64,000 bases of DNA, taken from NCBI GenBank assembly GCA_027491085.1, contig JAIXWW010000013.1:186001-250000 (forward strand), written 5' to 3'. Positions 42,959 to 51,538 of this stretch are shown here, one piece after another (within the stretch, counting starts at the first letter, position 1; the number at the start of each line of letters is the position of its first letter). The notes beneath the pieces were generated by a model. That model had not been told where the DNA came from. It searched no databases and was given only the letters and a program-made list of their open reading frames with translations. The translations under genes were made by a program, and so were the position numbers. The stretch comes from Bacteroidota bacterium. GTDB lineage: Bacteria; Bacteroidota; Bacteroidia; UKL13-3.

Positions 42959-44335
42959 ATGAAAAAAATATACTCTTTAAGTTTTCTTTGTCTTTTAGGT
43001 GCCAATACTTTATGGGCACAAGTGCCTGCTAACATTGCTAATAAACTCGATAGAACTTACGATAGTTTATGTGCTAAATTAAATATCAAAGGTTCGGCTG
43101 CTGCAGTGTTAATACCCAATATGGGTATTTGGAAACGAAGTTATGGCATATCTCATGAAGGTGTTCCCGCAACAAACCAAATGCTTTTTACACTTGGCAG
43201 CAATACCAAAACTTATACCAGTACAGTAGTGTTAAAATTGCATGAGTTAAAGTTGTTAAAATTAAGCGATACCATAGGCAAATGGTTTGGCAATAATGCA
43301 AACATAAATGGAAAAATAACCATTACTCAGCTATTGAATCACACTAGTGGCGTTGCTAGTTATACCGAAAATGCTGCGTTTTGGGAACTTGTAAATGCTG
43401 ATTTAACAAAAAAATGGACGCCAGAAGAAATTGTGCCATATATTCCTGCACCTCTTTTTGCGCCTGGTTCTAGTTGGGAATATTCAAACTCTAATTTTTT
43501 GTTGGCAGGATTAATTATTAAACAAGTTACAGGTAAGTCGTTGGCCAATGCTTATCAAACCTATATTTATTCACCTTTAAATCTAACTAATACCAAACTT
43601 TTAAGCGAAGAAACCACCAACGCTGAAGTGGCTCATCATTGGAGTGTAAGCATTGGTTTTCCTAAGTTGACTGATTGGGAACAATTGGGTTTAAGTTACG
43701 ATGCCATGAACAGTGTAGCTTGGGCTGCTGGCGGTTTATATGCCACAGCTGATGATAATGCCCAGTTTATGAATGGATTATTTAATACCAATAAAATTAT
43801 TTCAGATAGTATGTTAGTTAAATTAAAAACTACTAGAAATATAGGAAGTGGTGCAGGTTATGGTTTGGGTATATTTTCATATAATAACTTCAACGGACGC
43901 ACCGTTTACGGACATGGCGGAACCAATTTAGGAGGTATTAATGAAAACATTTTTGACCCAATTACCAAAGTAAGTATTTCGGTTTTAACCAACCAAGATA
44001 GCATTGATAATAATACCATATTAACAAGAATAGTATTTAACTTACACAAAGATTTAGTAGCATTAAAAGTAGGTGTTAACGAGTTAAATAATACCGCTAA
44101 AACACAAGTTGATGTATTTCCAAATCCTAGCCAAGGTTTGGTTAATATTCAAAGCAGTGAGCCTATTACCAATTTAACAGTTACTAATATTAGCGGAAAA
44201 ACAGTATTAGAGTTAAATAATTTAAATACCAATAATTTACCAATTGATATTAGCCATTTAAACCAAGGCGTTTATTTTATAAGTGGAGTAACCAATCAAG
44301 GTACATTTGTCCAAAAAATTGTATTAAGTAAATAA
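42959..44335 (+). CDS. T9SS-sorted serine beta-lactamase-fold hydrolase
   Basis: A 458-residue secreted protein with signal peptide (MKKIYSLSFLCLLGANTLWA). It belongs to the beta-lactamase/class C penicillin-binding-like family (Pfam Beta-lactamase): Ser81-Lys84 in GSNTK is the SxxK nucleophile motif, Tyr175-Asn177 in YSN is the second element, and HGG at 319-321 (GHGGTNLGG) is the KTG equivalent. Residues from about 375 (VDVFPNPSQGLVNI) form a T9SS type A sorting domain ending in KIVLSK. Likely an esterase or peptidase; beta-lactam resistance should not be assumed. It is monocistronic and shares a terminator with the next gene. Confidence 0.9.
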   Translation: MKKIYSLSFLCLLGANTLWAQVPANIANKLDRTYDSLCAKLNIKGSAAAVLIPNMGIWKRSYGISHEGVPATNQMLFTLGSNTKTYTSTVVLKLHELKLLKLSDTIGKWFGNNANINGKITITQLLNHTSGVASYTENAAFWELVNADLTKKWTPEEIVPYIPAPLFAPGSSWEYSNSNFLLAGLIIKQVTGKSLANAYQTYIYSPLNLTNTKLLSEETTNAEVAHHWSVSIGFPKLTDWEQLGLSYDAMNSVAWAAGGLYATADDNAQFMNGLFNTNKIISDSMLVKLKTTRNIGSGAGYGLGIFSYNNFNGRTVYGHGGTNLGGINENIFDPITKVSISVLTNQDSIDNNTILTRIVFNLHKDLVALKVGVNELNNTAKTQVDVFPNPSQGLVNIQSSEPITNLTVTNISGKTVLELNNLNTNNLPIDISHLNQGVYFISGVTNQGTFVQKIVLSK

Positions 44336-44358
44336 TTAAAATTTATATGTATAAAAAC

Positions 44359-44396
44359 AAAAAGGCTGCTAAAATTAACTTAGCAGCCTTTTTATT
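44359..44396. terminator. Bidirectional terminator
   Basis: A perfect 14-bp stem (AAAAAGGCTGCTAA and its complement) with a 7-base loop separates the convergent genes ending at 44335 and 44408. Confidence 0.92.
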
Positions 44397-44407
44397 TTTA
44401 TTAGGAA

Positions 44408-45337
44408 TTATTTTAACTCAAACTCTGTTGCTCCAATTCTAAATCCATCAGAAAATAACTCAGCTTTGTATTTACCAACTGCAAATTCAGAGCCTTTTGC
44501 CCAATAAATAACTACGTCTTGCGCTTCTTGAGTAAACTCAATTACTTTCTTTTGTGTGTATAACGATTCTTCACCTTGATACTTAAAAGTAGCAGTACCT
44601 GTGGCTTGGTTATATAGAGTGGTTCCATCTTGCATGGTCAGTTTCAGGTAAATCTCTTTGTTTCCTTTTTCCGCCACATAGTTTTCAGCAATTTTAAATA
44701 CAAGTTTAACTTGTTCTACTTGCTTAGCTTTCATTGTCTCTTTTTCTTTACCATTGCTTCGCATTTTAATTCCTGTAACTAAAATAGCAGAGGTATTAAG
44801 TTTAGCACCAATAGCTACTTTGTTTTTCAAACCAGCATTTTCCATACTAAGGTTTTCATTAAAGCGCTTTTGTGAATTAATATTTCCTTTTAAATTGTCG
44901 TTTTCACGGTTAAGCATTACAATTTGACCTGAAAGAGAGTCAATTTGAGTTATGTATTTTCTTTTGTAATAGCGTAATTGTTCAATTTCTTCCAACGCTT
45001 TATCTAAATCGTTTTTACTTACTTTATCTTGTGCTAGCAAACGTTTTATTCTATCAGCATAAACTTTAAGATCACTATCTTTTTGGCTTACAAGGCTATC
45101 TAATGAAGCATTTTGCCCTTTGTAACTTTCAAGTTCACTCGTAGTTATTTTCAATAAAGAGTCTAATGAACTTTTAGCCTCTTTTGTATCAAATAATACT
45201 TCTTCAGTTACTGCCAATTTTTGGTCAGTTTTGAAGTAGTTATAAATAAAAAAACCATTTAAAACAGTTAAGATAGCTACTAATGCCCAAGGTAGTATTA
45301 TTGCAACGCGATTACGTTTTTCCTTATTTTCTTCCAT
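44408..45337 (-). CDS. Membrane-anchored coiled-coil protein, unknown function
   Basis: A 309-residue protein from the ATG at 45337; a TTG three codons upstream is less likely. One membrane helix near residues 12-32 (VAIILPWALVAILTVLNGFF) is followed by about 150 residues of coiled coil (SSLDSLLKITTSELESYKGQ, ALEEIEQLRYYKRKYITQID), then a C-terminal beta-rich domain (AILVTGIKMRSNGKEKETMK, VEQVKLVFKIAENYVAEKGN). The layout is recurrent in Bacteroidota, but I know no function. A TATTTTTG box lies 6 bases before the ATG on the minus strand. Confidence 0.75.
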   Translation of the reverse strand: MEENKEKRNRVAIILPWALVAILTVLNGFFIYNYFKTDQKLAVTEEVLFDTKEAKSSLDSLLKITTSELESYKGQNASLDSLVSQKDSDLKVYADRIKRLLAQDKVSKNDLDKALEEIEQLRYYKRKYITQIDSLSGQIVMLNRENDNLKGNINSQKRFNENLSMENAGLKNKVAIGAKLNTSAILVTGIKMRSNGKEKETMKAKQVEQVKLVFKIAENYVAEKGNKEIYLKLTMQDGTTLYNQATGTATFKYQGEESLYTQKKVIEFTQEAQDVVIYWAKGSEFAVGKYKAELFSDGFRIGATEFELK

Positions 45338-45343
45338 TGGTCG

Positions 45344-45351
45344 CAAAAATA
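45344..45351 (-). promoter_or_regulatory. -7 box directly before the coiled-coil gene
   Basis: On the minus strand TATTTTTG matches TAnnTTTG and ends 6 bases before the ATG at 45337, implying a leaderless or nearly leaderless mRNA. No matching TTTG was found at the expected upstream distance. Confidence 0.45.
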
Positions 45352-45396
45352 TAAAAAAAATGATTTAAAAGTGATTTGTGGTTAAATTATCAATAA

Positions 45397-46206
45397 CTAA
45401 TTGAAAATTTGATGAATTAGCTTAAAGAAATATGCAGCGCTATACTTTAATCTGCTTCCATACCAACTAAATAATTCTCCATCTACTAAATATATTTTTG
45501 ACTTTGGTAAGAGCTGTTGTAATTCTTCAATATGTTTTAAATTAAATGGATAAGGTTCGCTTGACAATAAAATAATTTCCGGATTTTTCTCTATTAAATC
45601 ACTATGGTTTATTTGAGGGTAACGAAATGAATTGTTTTCGAATACATTTTCAAAGCTAAGTTTTACGAGTAAATCGTTAATAAAAGTATTTTTCCCAGCT
45701 ACCATGTATGGTTCGCGCCAAATAAAATATGCTACTTTAGGCTTGATATTATGAACAGGTAAATTTTTAGCTAAAATGCTAAAACCATCATTAATGTCAC
45801 CTATTATTTTTTCAGCATTGTCTTTTTTGTTAGTTATTTCGCCAATGTTTTGAATCATTTCTAATGAATCAGCTAGTGTGTATATATCACTCATCCAAAC
45901 TGTAGCGTTTTTCATTAAGAATTCAATTTGCTGTTGCTCGTTTTCTTCTTTATTGCCAATTATTAAATCAGGCTGCAATGCTAAAATTAACTCCAACTTA
46001 AGTTTTTTTGTACCCCCAATAATTGTTTTTGTTTTATGCCTATCAGCAGGATGAATACAAAACAATGTTTGACCTACCACACAATCGTTGAGGCCTAAAT
46101 CATACAATAATTCTGTTTGTGAGGGCACTAATGATACAATTCGTTTAGGAGGACTTTCAATTTTTACTTCCCTTTGCATTTGATCAATAAATATTTTTGC
46201 AGCCAT
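45397..46206 (-). CDS. BtuF/FepB-like helical-backbone metal receptor
   Basis: A 269-residue protein of the periplasmic-binding-protein class III (helical backbone) that binds cobalamin or iron-siderophores. SPPKRIVSLVPSQTELLYDL is the N-terminal domain signature, IIGGTKKLKLELILALQPDL the second, and the hinge helix spans residues about 100-140. There is no signal peptide (MAAKIFIDQMQREVKIESPP), so it looks cytosolic, an oddity that recurs in some Bacteroidota homologues. The cobalamin adenosyltransferase gene lies 1.0 kb away on the same strand, which suggests a corrinoid ligand, but the GT-C-like gene lies between them. Confidence 0.8.
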   Translation of the reverse strand: MAAKIFIDQMQREVKIESPPKRIVSLVPSQTELLYDLGLNDCVVGQTLFCIHPADRHKTKTIIGGTKKLKLELILALQPDLIIGNKEENEQQQIEFLMKNATVWMSDIYTLADSLEMIQNIGEITNKKDNAEKIIGDINDGFSILAKNLPVHNIKPKVAYFIWREPYMVAGKNTFINDLLVKLSFENVFENNSFRYPQINHSDLIEKNPEIILLSSEPYPFNLKHIEELQQLLPKSKIYLVDGELFSWYGSRLKYSAAYFFKLIHQIFN

Positions 46207-46280
46207 ATTGCTTTAATGTGTAAAATACATTTGTTTGTTGCAAAGCAAGTTAATAAAAGTAAATTTGTTAAATTTATATC

Positions 46281-47246
46281 TTGAAAATAGTTACTAAAAT
46301 ATTAGTTACAGCATTATTTTTTTTGGCTATGGTTTTACCTAGGTTCAATGGCAATCAGTTCTTGGTAAAACAAGAACCATACGATTTAAAATACTTTAAA
46401 GCTTATGTTGAATATTTTAGAGATCAACCATTAACTGCTCCGCTCAGACCTGCTACCAATTGGCGTTTTTTAGTTCCATATTTAGCTAGTAAAATTCCAT
46501 TTGATGCAGTTACTTCAATTAATTTGGTTAATTGTGTTTTTCTGATTTTAGCACTCGGTGTGTTCTATAAAACTTTAAAATTATTGAAAATTGAACAAAA
46601 CAAAATATGGCACAGCTTATGGATTTTTATTCTTTCATTTCCCATGTTTTATTATTCTACTATAGGTTATGTAGATGCATCATTGTTTTTTTTTATAGCC
46701 TTAAGTATTTACTTTACAATAATTAATAAACCTGGATTATTTTTACTGTCAATTTTATTGGGTTTGTGTGTAAAAGAAACAATAGCCATAGCAATTCCTT
46801 TTTATTTTTTTTACCATTTAAAAAGGGGTAGAAAAAAAGCAATTTACACATCACTAGTCACCATTATTAGCTTTGCGGTTTTATTTTACGTTATAAAAAG
46901 AACAGCTCCAGTAAGTATTGAAGGAAGCGAAAATAATTTTTGGAAATTTGATTGCATTAATCTAAAAAATAATTTTTTTAGAATTAACACTTGGTTAAGT
47001 TTTATTTTAACTATTGGATCTCCAGGTTTAGTGATTTTATTAGAACTTAGAAAATTAAGTTTTTATAAAATATGGAGTAATCAAGTAATCTTATCTTGCT
47101 TAGTTTGCGTTGCGTCTGCATTTTTTTTCTACACACTTTCTTACCTTTCCACTGTGGCAGATGGTAGGATAATTTGGTTAACTTATTTTTACCTCATAAT
47201 AATTTGGCAAACCTCTAAAACCATTAATTCAAAGCAAACCACCTAA
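46281..47246 (+). CDS. GT-C-like integral membrane protein
   Basis: A 321-residue protein with about eight hydrophobic helices, beginning at a TTG (LKIVTKILVTALFF, read as Met); no suitable ATG exists before the first helix, the next Met being inside it. The conserved-looking early loop LRPATNWRFLVPYLASKIPF precedes a row of helices (FYYSTIGYVDASLFFFIALS; LLSILLGLCVKETIAIAIPF). The Y-V-D and K-E-T residues on the periplasmic side recall lipid-sugar GT-C transferases, but the characteristic DD/DE in the first loop is not seen. Unknown function. It converges on the adenosyltransferase gene with a 2-base gap. Confidence 0.6.
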   Translation: MKIVTKILVTALFFLAMVLPRFNGNQFLVKQEPYDLKYFKAYVEYFRDQPLTAPLRPATNWRFLVPYLASKIPFDAVTSINLVNCVFLILALGVFYKTLKLLKIEQNKIWHSLWIFILSFPMFYYSTIGYVDASLFFFIALSIYFTIINKPGLFLLSILLGLCVKETIAIAIPFYFFYHLKRGRKKAIYTSLVTIISFAVLFYVIKRTAPVSIEGSENNFWKFDCINLKNNFFRINTWLSFILTIGSPGLVILLELRKLSFYKIWSNQVILSCLVCVASAFFFYTLSYLSTVADGRIIWLTYFYLIIIWQTSKTINSKQTT

Positions 47247-47248
47247 TT

Positions 47249-47803
47249 TTACATTCTTGGTCGCCAAGCTATTTCTGATGCGCCAGAATCAATAACAATT
47301 TTGCGAGAAAGCATAAATAAATAGTCGCTTAATCTATTCAAATAGATGGTTACGATTGGATTTACTTCAGACTCTGTAGCTAAATGCACAACCAAACGTT
47401 CTGCTCTACGGCAAATGCAACGCGCCACATGACAATGAGATGCTACCATATTGCCACCGGGCAAAATAAAACTTTTTAATTCAGGCAAAGTTTTATCCAT
47501 TTTGTCCATTTCGCTTTCTAAAAGTTCAATATCCTTATCATAAATATCAGGTACTTTCATTTTGCTTTTAGTGGGCTCACTGGCCAACAAACTTCCAATG
47601 GTAAAAAGCCTATCTTGAATTTCAGCTAAAATAGCATTTACTTCTTTATTGTTATAACTATCTTTGATTAAACCGATATATGAATTCAATTCATCAATAG
47701 TTCCGTAACTTTCTATTCTTATGTGAAATTTAGGCACTCTTACTCCTCCAATTAATGAAGTTTGTCCAGCATCACCTGTTTTAGTATATATTTTAAAAGA
47801 CAT
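47249..47803 (-). CDS. Cob(I)alamin adenosyltransferase, PduO/MMAB type
   Basis: A 184-residue cytosolic enzyme that transfers the adenosyl group of ATP to cob(I)alamin, making coenzyme B12. KIYTKTGDAGQTSLIGGVRV at the N-terminus is the ATP-binding signature. SYGTIDELNSYIGL and CHVARCICRRAERLVVHL hold the active-site Asp and Arg residues, and YLNRLSDYLFMLSRKI completes the trimeric bundle. The enzyme supports methylmalonyl-CoA mutase, whose chaperone MeaB is encoded at 51539. It converges on the gene at 46281. Confidence 0.95.
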   Translation of the reverse strand: MSFKIYTKTGDAGQTSLIGGVRVPKFHIRIESYGTIDELNSYIGLIKDSYNNKEVNAILAEIQDRLFTIGSLLASEPTKSKMKVPDIYDKDIELLESEMDKMDKTLPELKSFILPGGNMVASHCHVARCICRRAERLVVHLATESEVNPIVTIYLNRLSDYLFMLSRKIVIDSGASEIAWRPRM

Positions 47804-47964
47804 TTTTATTGTAATTTGTTAGCAATATAGTTACACAAAGAAACACATTATTCAATTTGTTTTAATTTATTACTGTTAATAATTTTCTAATTGACACTTA
47901 GTTAAATAAAATCACAAATTTTAGAACTAAGTGAATTTTTAAAATTCAATTTGAATAAAAAGCA

Positions 47965-48003
47965 TTACTATTGCGCACAATTTAAAAAACTGGGCAATAG
48001 TAA
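47965..48003. promoter_or_regulatory. 10-bp perfect inverted repeat upstream of rplM
   Basis: TTACTATTGC (47965-47974) pairs with GCAATAGTAA (47994-48003) around 19 bases, in the 329-base gap between 47803 and 48133. It lies about 70 bases before the promoter proposed at 48075, so it could be an operator or part of a longer leader if another promoter is used. Nothing else is seen in the gap. Confidence 0.4.
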
Positions 48004-48074
48004 ACAGTTGTTTGTAAGTAAAATAAGGGAAAAAGAAATAATTACAATTTTTTTTACAATTTTTTTTGCAAGTG

Positions 48075-48106
48075 TTTGTTATTTTAAACATTATGATTTA
48101 CTTTTG
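48075..48106 (+). promoter_or_regulatory. Promoter of the rplM-rpsI-rpsB operon
   Basis: TTTG (48075-48078), a 20-base spacer and TACTTTTG (48099-48106) match the Bacteroidota -33/-7 consensus exactly. The leader to the GTG start at 48133 would be about 22 bases. Confidence 0.75.
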
Positions 48107-48132
48107 CCACCCCTAAAAAAAAGAATAAAGCT

Positions 48133-48576
48133 GTGGATTCATTGAGTTACAAAACAATTTCGGCAAACAAAGCTACCGTTAACAAAGACTGGTATGTATT
48201 TGACGCTGAGGGACAAACGGTAGGCCGTTTCTCTACAAGATTAGCAAATATGTTGCGTGGAAAGAATAAAACTAACTTTACACCAAATGTTGATTGCGGA
48301 GATAATATTATAGTTATTAATGCTAGTAAAGTTCGTTTTACTGGTAATAAACTAAACGATAAAGAATACAAATTCTACTCTGGACATCCAGGTGGATTAA
48401 GAACAGAAACTGCTAAGCAGTTACTAGTTCGTAGACCAACTTATGTAGTAGAACATGCAATTAAAGGTATGTTACCTAAAAACAAATTAGGTGCGGAATT
48501 ATTCCGTAACTTGTATGTTTATGAAGGTGCTGAACATCCGCATGCTGCTCAACAACCAAAAGATCTTAAATTTTAA
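48133..48576 (+). CDS. rplM: 50S ribosomal protein uL13
   Basis: A 147-residue ribosomal protein of the large subunit, needed early in 50S assembly. The start is a GTG, chosen because MDSLSYKTISANKATVNKDW matches the usual Bacteroidota N-terminus. WYVFDAEGQTVGRFSTRLAN, DNIIVINASKVRFTGNKLND and KFYSGHPGGLR are family signatures. The rpsI gene follows after 2 bases, the conserved L13-S9 order, then rpsB. Confidence 0.98.
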   Translation: MDSLSYKTISANKATVNKDWYVFDAEGQTVGRFSTRLANMLRGKNKTNFTPNVDCGDNIIVINASKVRFTGNKLNDKEYKFYSGHPGGLRTETAKQLLVRRPTYVVEHAIKGMLPKNKLGAELFRNLYVYEGAEHPHAAQQPKDLKF

Positions 48577-48578
48577 TA

Positions 48579-48965
48579 ATGGAAGTGAATAACGCACTAG
48601 GAAGAAGAAAAACTGCTGTTGCTCGAGTGTACCTATCAGTAGGAACGGGCAATGTAACGGTAAACGGTAAAGATGTTAAAGAATACTTTCCTTCAATTGT
48701 AATGCAAAATGCTGCCTTGAAACCATTCGAGGTTACCAACACTGTTGGTCAGTATGATGTTAAAGTACATGTGAACGGCGGTGGAACATCAGGCCAATCC
48801 GAAGCAGTTAGTTTAGGAATTACAAGAGCGCTTGTAAAATTCGATGCTGAACTGAAACCTGCTTTAAAAGCAGTTGGTTTAACTACACGTGATCCAAGAA
48901 TGGTTGAACGTAAAAAACCAGGTCAGAAAAAAGCTCGTAAGCGTTTCCAATTTGTTAAACGTTAA
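48579..48965 (+). CDS. rpsI: 30S ribosomal protein uS9
   Basis: A 128-residue small-subunit protein whose C-terminal tail reaches the P-site tRNA. GRRKTAVARVYLSVGTGNVT opens the protein, GQSEAVSLGITRALVKF is the central signature, and the C-terminus DPRMVERKKPGQKKARKRFQ then FVKR is the universally conserved tail ending in Lys-Arg. It is directly after rplM and before rpsB in one operon. Confidence 0.98.
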   Translation: MEVNNALGRRKTAVARVYLSVGTGNVTVNGKDVKEYFPSIVMQNAALKPFEVTNTVGQYDVKVHVNGGGTSGQSEAVSLGITRALVKFDAELKPALKAVGLTTRDPRMVERKKPGQKKARKRFQFVKR

Positions 48966-48983
48966 TCAAAAGGTACACAAAAA

Positions 48984-49733
48984 ATGGCAAAAATTACTCA
49001 AGAAGAATTATTGGAGGCTGGTGTACACTTTGGTCACCTTACTCGCAAGTGGAGCCCGAAAATGGCACCGTATATTTTCATGGAAAAGAACGGTATTCAC
49101 TTAATAGATTTAAATAAAACTGCAGTTAAATTAGAAGAAGCTGCTCACGCTTTAAAAAATATTATCCGTTCTGGTCGCAAAGTAATGTTTGTGGCTACTA
49201 AAAAACAGGCTAAGGAAATTATTGAAGCAGAAGCAAAACGTGTAAACATGCCTTACGTAACCGAGCGTTGGTTAGGTGGTATGTTAACTAACTTCCAAAC
49301 TGTACGTAAATCTATCAAAAAAATGCAAACCATTGAAAAAATGGGTATTGATGGTACTTATACTAACATCAATAAAAAAGAGCGTTTAATGTTAGATAGA
49401 GAAAAAGAAAAATTAACTCGTTTGGTTGGTGGTATTGCTGACATGAATCGTACTCCTGCTGCATTAATTATTGTTGATGCAAAAAGAGAACATTTAGCAG
49501 TAGCAGAAGCTATGCGTTTAAATATTCCAACATTTGCTTTAGTTGATACCAATACAGATCCAAATAATATTGATTATCCAATTCCTGCAAATGATGATGC
49601 AGCTAAATCAATCGCTTTAATCACAAAATACTTAACCGATGCAATCGTTGAAGGTATGGCTGAACGCAAAAGCGATAAAGAAAAAGAAAGTGATAAAGAA
49701 ACAGTAGCAGTTGAAGCAACAACAGAAGCTTAA
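48984..49733 (+). CDS. rpsB: 30S ribosomal protein uS2
   Basis: A 249-residue small-subunit protein that helps hold the S1 region of the ribosome. [37 protein letters not shown], and [20 protein letters not shown] are S2 signatures, and [20 protein letters not shown] is the C-terminal one. The last 20 residues are Lys/Glu-rich. It follows rpsI by 18 bases and precedes tsf, the common order, but a very strong hairpin separates rpsB from tsf. Confidence 0.98.
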   Translation: MAKITQEELLEAGVHFGHLTRKWSPKMAPYIFMEKNGIHLIDLNKTAVKLEEAAHALKNIIRSGRKVMFVATKKQAKEIIEAEAKRVNMPYVTERWLGGMLTNFQTVRKSIKKMQTIEKMGIDGTYTNINKKERLMLDREKEKLTRLVGGIADMNRTPAALIIVDAKREHLAVAEAMRLNIPTFALVDTNTDPNNIDYPIPANDDAAKSIALITKYLTDAIVEGMAERKSDKEKESDKETVAVEATTEA

Positions 49734-49763
49734 TTTATTACACTTTTATAATAAAATATAGGG

Positions 49764-49801
49764 AAAAGAGAATTTGAACTTAGGTTCAAATTCTCTTTTT
49801 T
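49764..49801 (+). terminator. Terminator between rpsB and tsf
   Basis: A perfect 16-bp stem (AAAAGAGAATTTGAAC) with a TTAG loop, followed by T. It should end or strongly reduce read-through from the ribosomal operon into tsf. Confidence 0.9.
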
Positions 49802-49885
49802 ACAAATTGGAAATAGCTATTTTTTACTTTTAAATAATATTTCCTCAATTTTTAGAAAACATAAATAATTAAATAAAAAAATAAT

Positions 49886-50716
49886 ATGTCGATTACAGCA
49901 GCAGATGTAAACAAATTGCGCCAAATGACTGGTGCAGGTATGATGGATTGTAAAAAAGCTTTAACTGAAACTAATGGTGATTTTGAAGCAGCAGTTGATT
50001 TTTTACGTAAAAAAGGAGCTAAAGTTTCTGCAGCTCGTGCAGATAGAGATGCTAAAGAAGGTGCAGTTATTGCTAAAACTTCTTCAGATAATAAATTAGG
50101 TGTTATTATTCAGTTAACTTGTGAAACCGATTTCGTTGCTAAAAACGAAGATTTCGTTGCTTTTGCAAACCAAATTGCTGATTTAGCTCTAACTAATAAA
50201 TGTGCTAATGTTGATGCTTTAAAAGCAATTACAATAGATGGTTTACCATTATCAGAAAAATTAATTGAACAAGTTGGAAAAATTGGTGAAAAAATTGATG
50301 TAATCAATTATGTAATCATGGAAGGTGACAATATTGTTCCTTATATCCACGGTGCAAATCGCTTAGGTGTTTTAGTTGCATTAAATAATGCTGCTAATGA
50401 AGCTAATTTTGTTGCAGGTAAAGATGTTGCTATGCAAATTGCTGCAATGAACCCGATTGCTTTAGACAAAGATGGCGTTGATGCATCTATTGTTGAACGT
50501 GAAATTCAAATTGGAAAAGAACAAGCAGCAGCTGAAGGTAAGCCAGAAGCTATGTTGGAAAAAATTGCACAAGGTAAATTAAGTAAGTTCTACAAAGAAA
50601 ATACTTTATTGAACCAAGAGTTTGTTAAAGATAGTTCAAAAACTATTGCACAAATGTTAGATGGTGTAGAAAAAGGCTTAACCGTTACCGTATTTAAGCG
50701 TGTAGCACTTGGTTAA
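49886..50716 (+). CDS. tsf: Translation elongation factor Ts
   Basis: EF-Ts (276 residues) is the guanine-nucleotide exchange factor of EF-Tu. The N-terminal UBA-like domain reads VNKLRQMTGAGMMDCKKALT, followed by ETNGDFEAAVDFLRKKGAK. IIQLTCETDFVAKNEDFVAF holds the TDFVA contact with EF-Tu. The length is normal for the full two-subdomain core. It is separated from rpsB by a strong terminator and probably has its own promoter in the 150-base gap; it has its own terminator at 50727. Confidence 0.98.
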   Translation: MSITAADVNKLRQMTGAGMMDCKKALTETNGDFEAAVDFLRKKGAKVSAARADRDAKEGAVIAKTSSDNKLGVIIQLTCETDFVAKNEDFVAFANQIADLALTNKCANVDALKAITIDGLPLSEKLIEQVGKIGEKIDVINYVIMEGDNIVPYIHGANRLGVLVALNNAANEANFVAGKDVAMQIAAMNPIALDKDGVDASIVEREIQIGKEQAAAEGKPEAMLEKIAQGKLSKFYKENTLLNQEFVKDSSKTIAQMLDGVEKGLTVTVFKRVALG

Positions 50717-50726
50717 TAAAATCTTT

Positions 50727-50755
50727 AAAAGTCCCTCACAAGGGACTTTTTTTTT
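50727..50755 (+). terminator. Terminator of tsf
   Basis: AAAAGTCCCT pairs perfectly with AGGGACTTTT around CACA and is followed by further T. Confidence 0.92.
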
Positions 50756-50806
50756 GTGCTATTATTGCACATAATATATTATTGTTAATTTTTTAAAATA
50801 ACTAAA

Positions 50807-51517
50807 ATGAAATACAAACGCGTACTCCTAAAATTAAGTGGTGAAGCCTTAATGGGCGATCAACAATACGGTATTGATCCTAAAATACTTGAGCAATACG
50901 CTCGCGAAGTTAAACGTGTAGTTGAAATGGGTGTGGAAGTAGCTGTTGTAATTGGTGGTGGTAATATTTTTAGAGGTGTTCAAGGGGTATCGGGGGGAAT
51001 TGTAGATAGAGCACAAGGTGATTACATGGGCATGTTGGCTACGGTAATTAACGCTATGGCCTTGCAGGGTGCTTTTGAAAAATATGGTTTAAAAACGCGT
51101 TTGCTTTCTGCTATTAAAATGGAGCAAATTAGCGAGCCATTTATTCGCAGAAGAGCTATAAGACATTTGGAGAAAGGCAGAGTAGTTATTTTTGGTGCGG
51201 GTACCGGTAATCCATATTTCACTACTGATTCAGCAGCATCGTTAAGAGCTGTGGAAGTTGGTGCTGAATTAGTTTTAAAAGGAACCCGTGTTGATGGTAT
51301 TTATACTGCCGACCCTGAAAAAGATAAAAATGCAACTCGTTTTGAAACTATTAGTTATCAAGAGGTGTATGAGCGTGGTTTAAATGTGATGGATATGACT
51401 GCTATTACTCTTTGCCAAGAAAATAAATTAGCGATTGTGGTTTTCGATATGAACAAAGAAGGAAATTTCTTGAAAGTATGTGAAGGCGATAATTCTGTTG
51501 GTACTTTAGTTTGCTAA
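50807..51517 (+). CDS. pyrH: UMP kinase
   Basis: PyrH (236 residues) phosphorylates UMP to UDP as a hexamer of the amino-acid-kinase fold; it is allosterically controlled and essential in pyrimidine synthesis. [18 protein letters not shown] is the N-terminal signature, [14 protein letters not shown] the glycine-rich ATP loop, [20 protein letters not shown] the UMP site, and [18 protein letters not shown] the C-terminal one. It lies downstream of tsf, the conserved position, and meaB follows after 21 bases. Confidence 0.98.
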   Translation: MKYKRVLLKLSGEALMGDQQYGIDPKILEQYAREVKRVVEMGVEVAVVIGGGNIFRGVQGVSGGIVDRAQGDYMGMLATVINAMALQGAFEKYGLKTRLLSAIKMEQISEPFIRRRAIRHLEKGRVVIFGAGTGNPYFTTDSAASLRAVEVGAELVLKGTRVDGIYTADPEKDKNATRFETISYQEVYERGLNVMDMTAITLCQENKLAIVVFDMNKEGNFLKVCEGDNSVGTLVC

Positions 51518-51538
51518 ATTTTATAAATAAAAACTAAA

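Noticed and set aside
42959..44335. Beta-lactam resistance enzyme
   Set aside because: The SxxK, YxN and HGG motifs fit the large family of serine hydrolases and penicillin-binding-like proteins, and the protein is a T9SS-sorted surface protein.
47951..48145. 64-residue frame before rplM
   Set aside because: It overlaps the rplM promoter and start, is AT-rich and has no recognisable domain.
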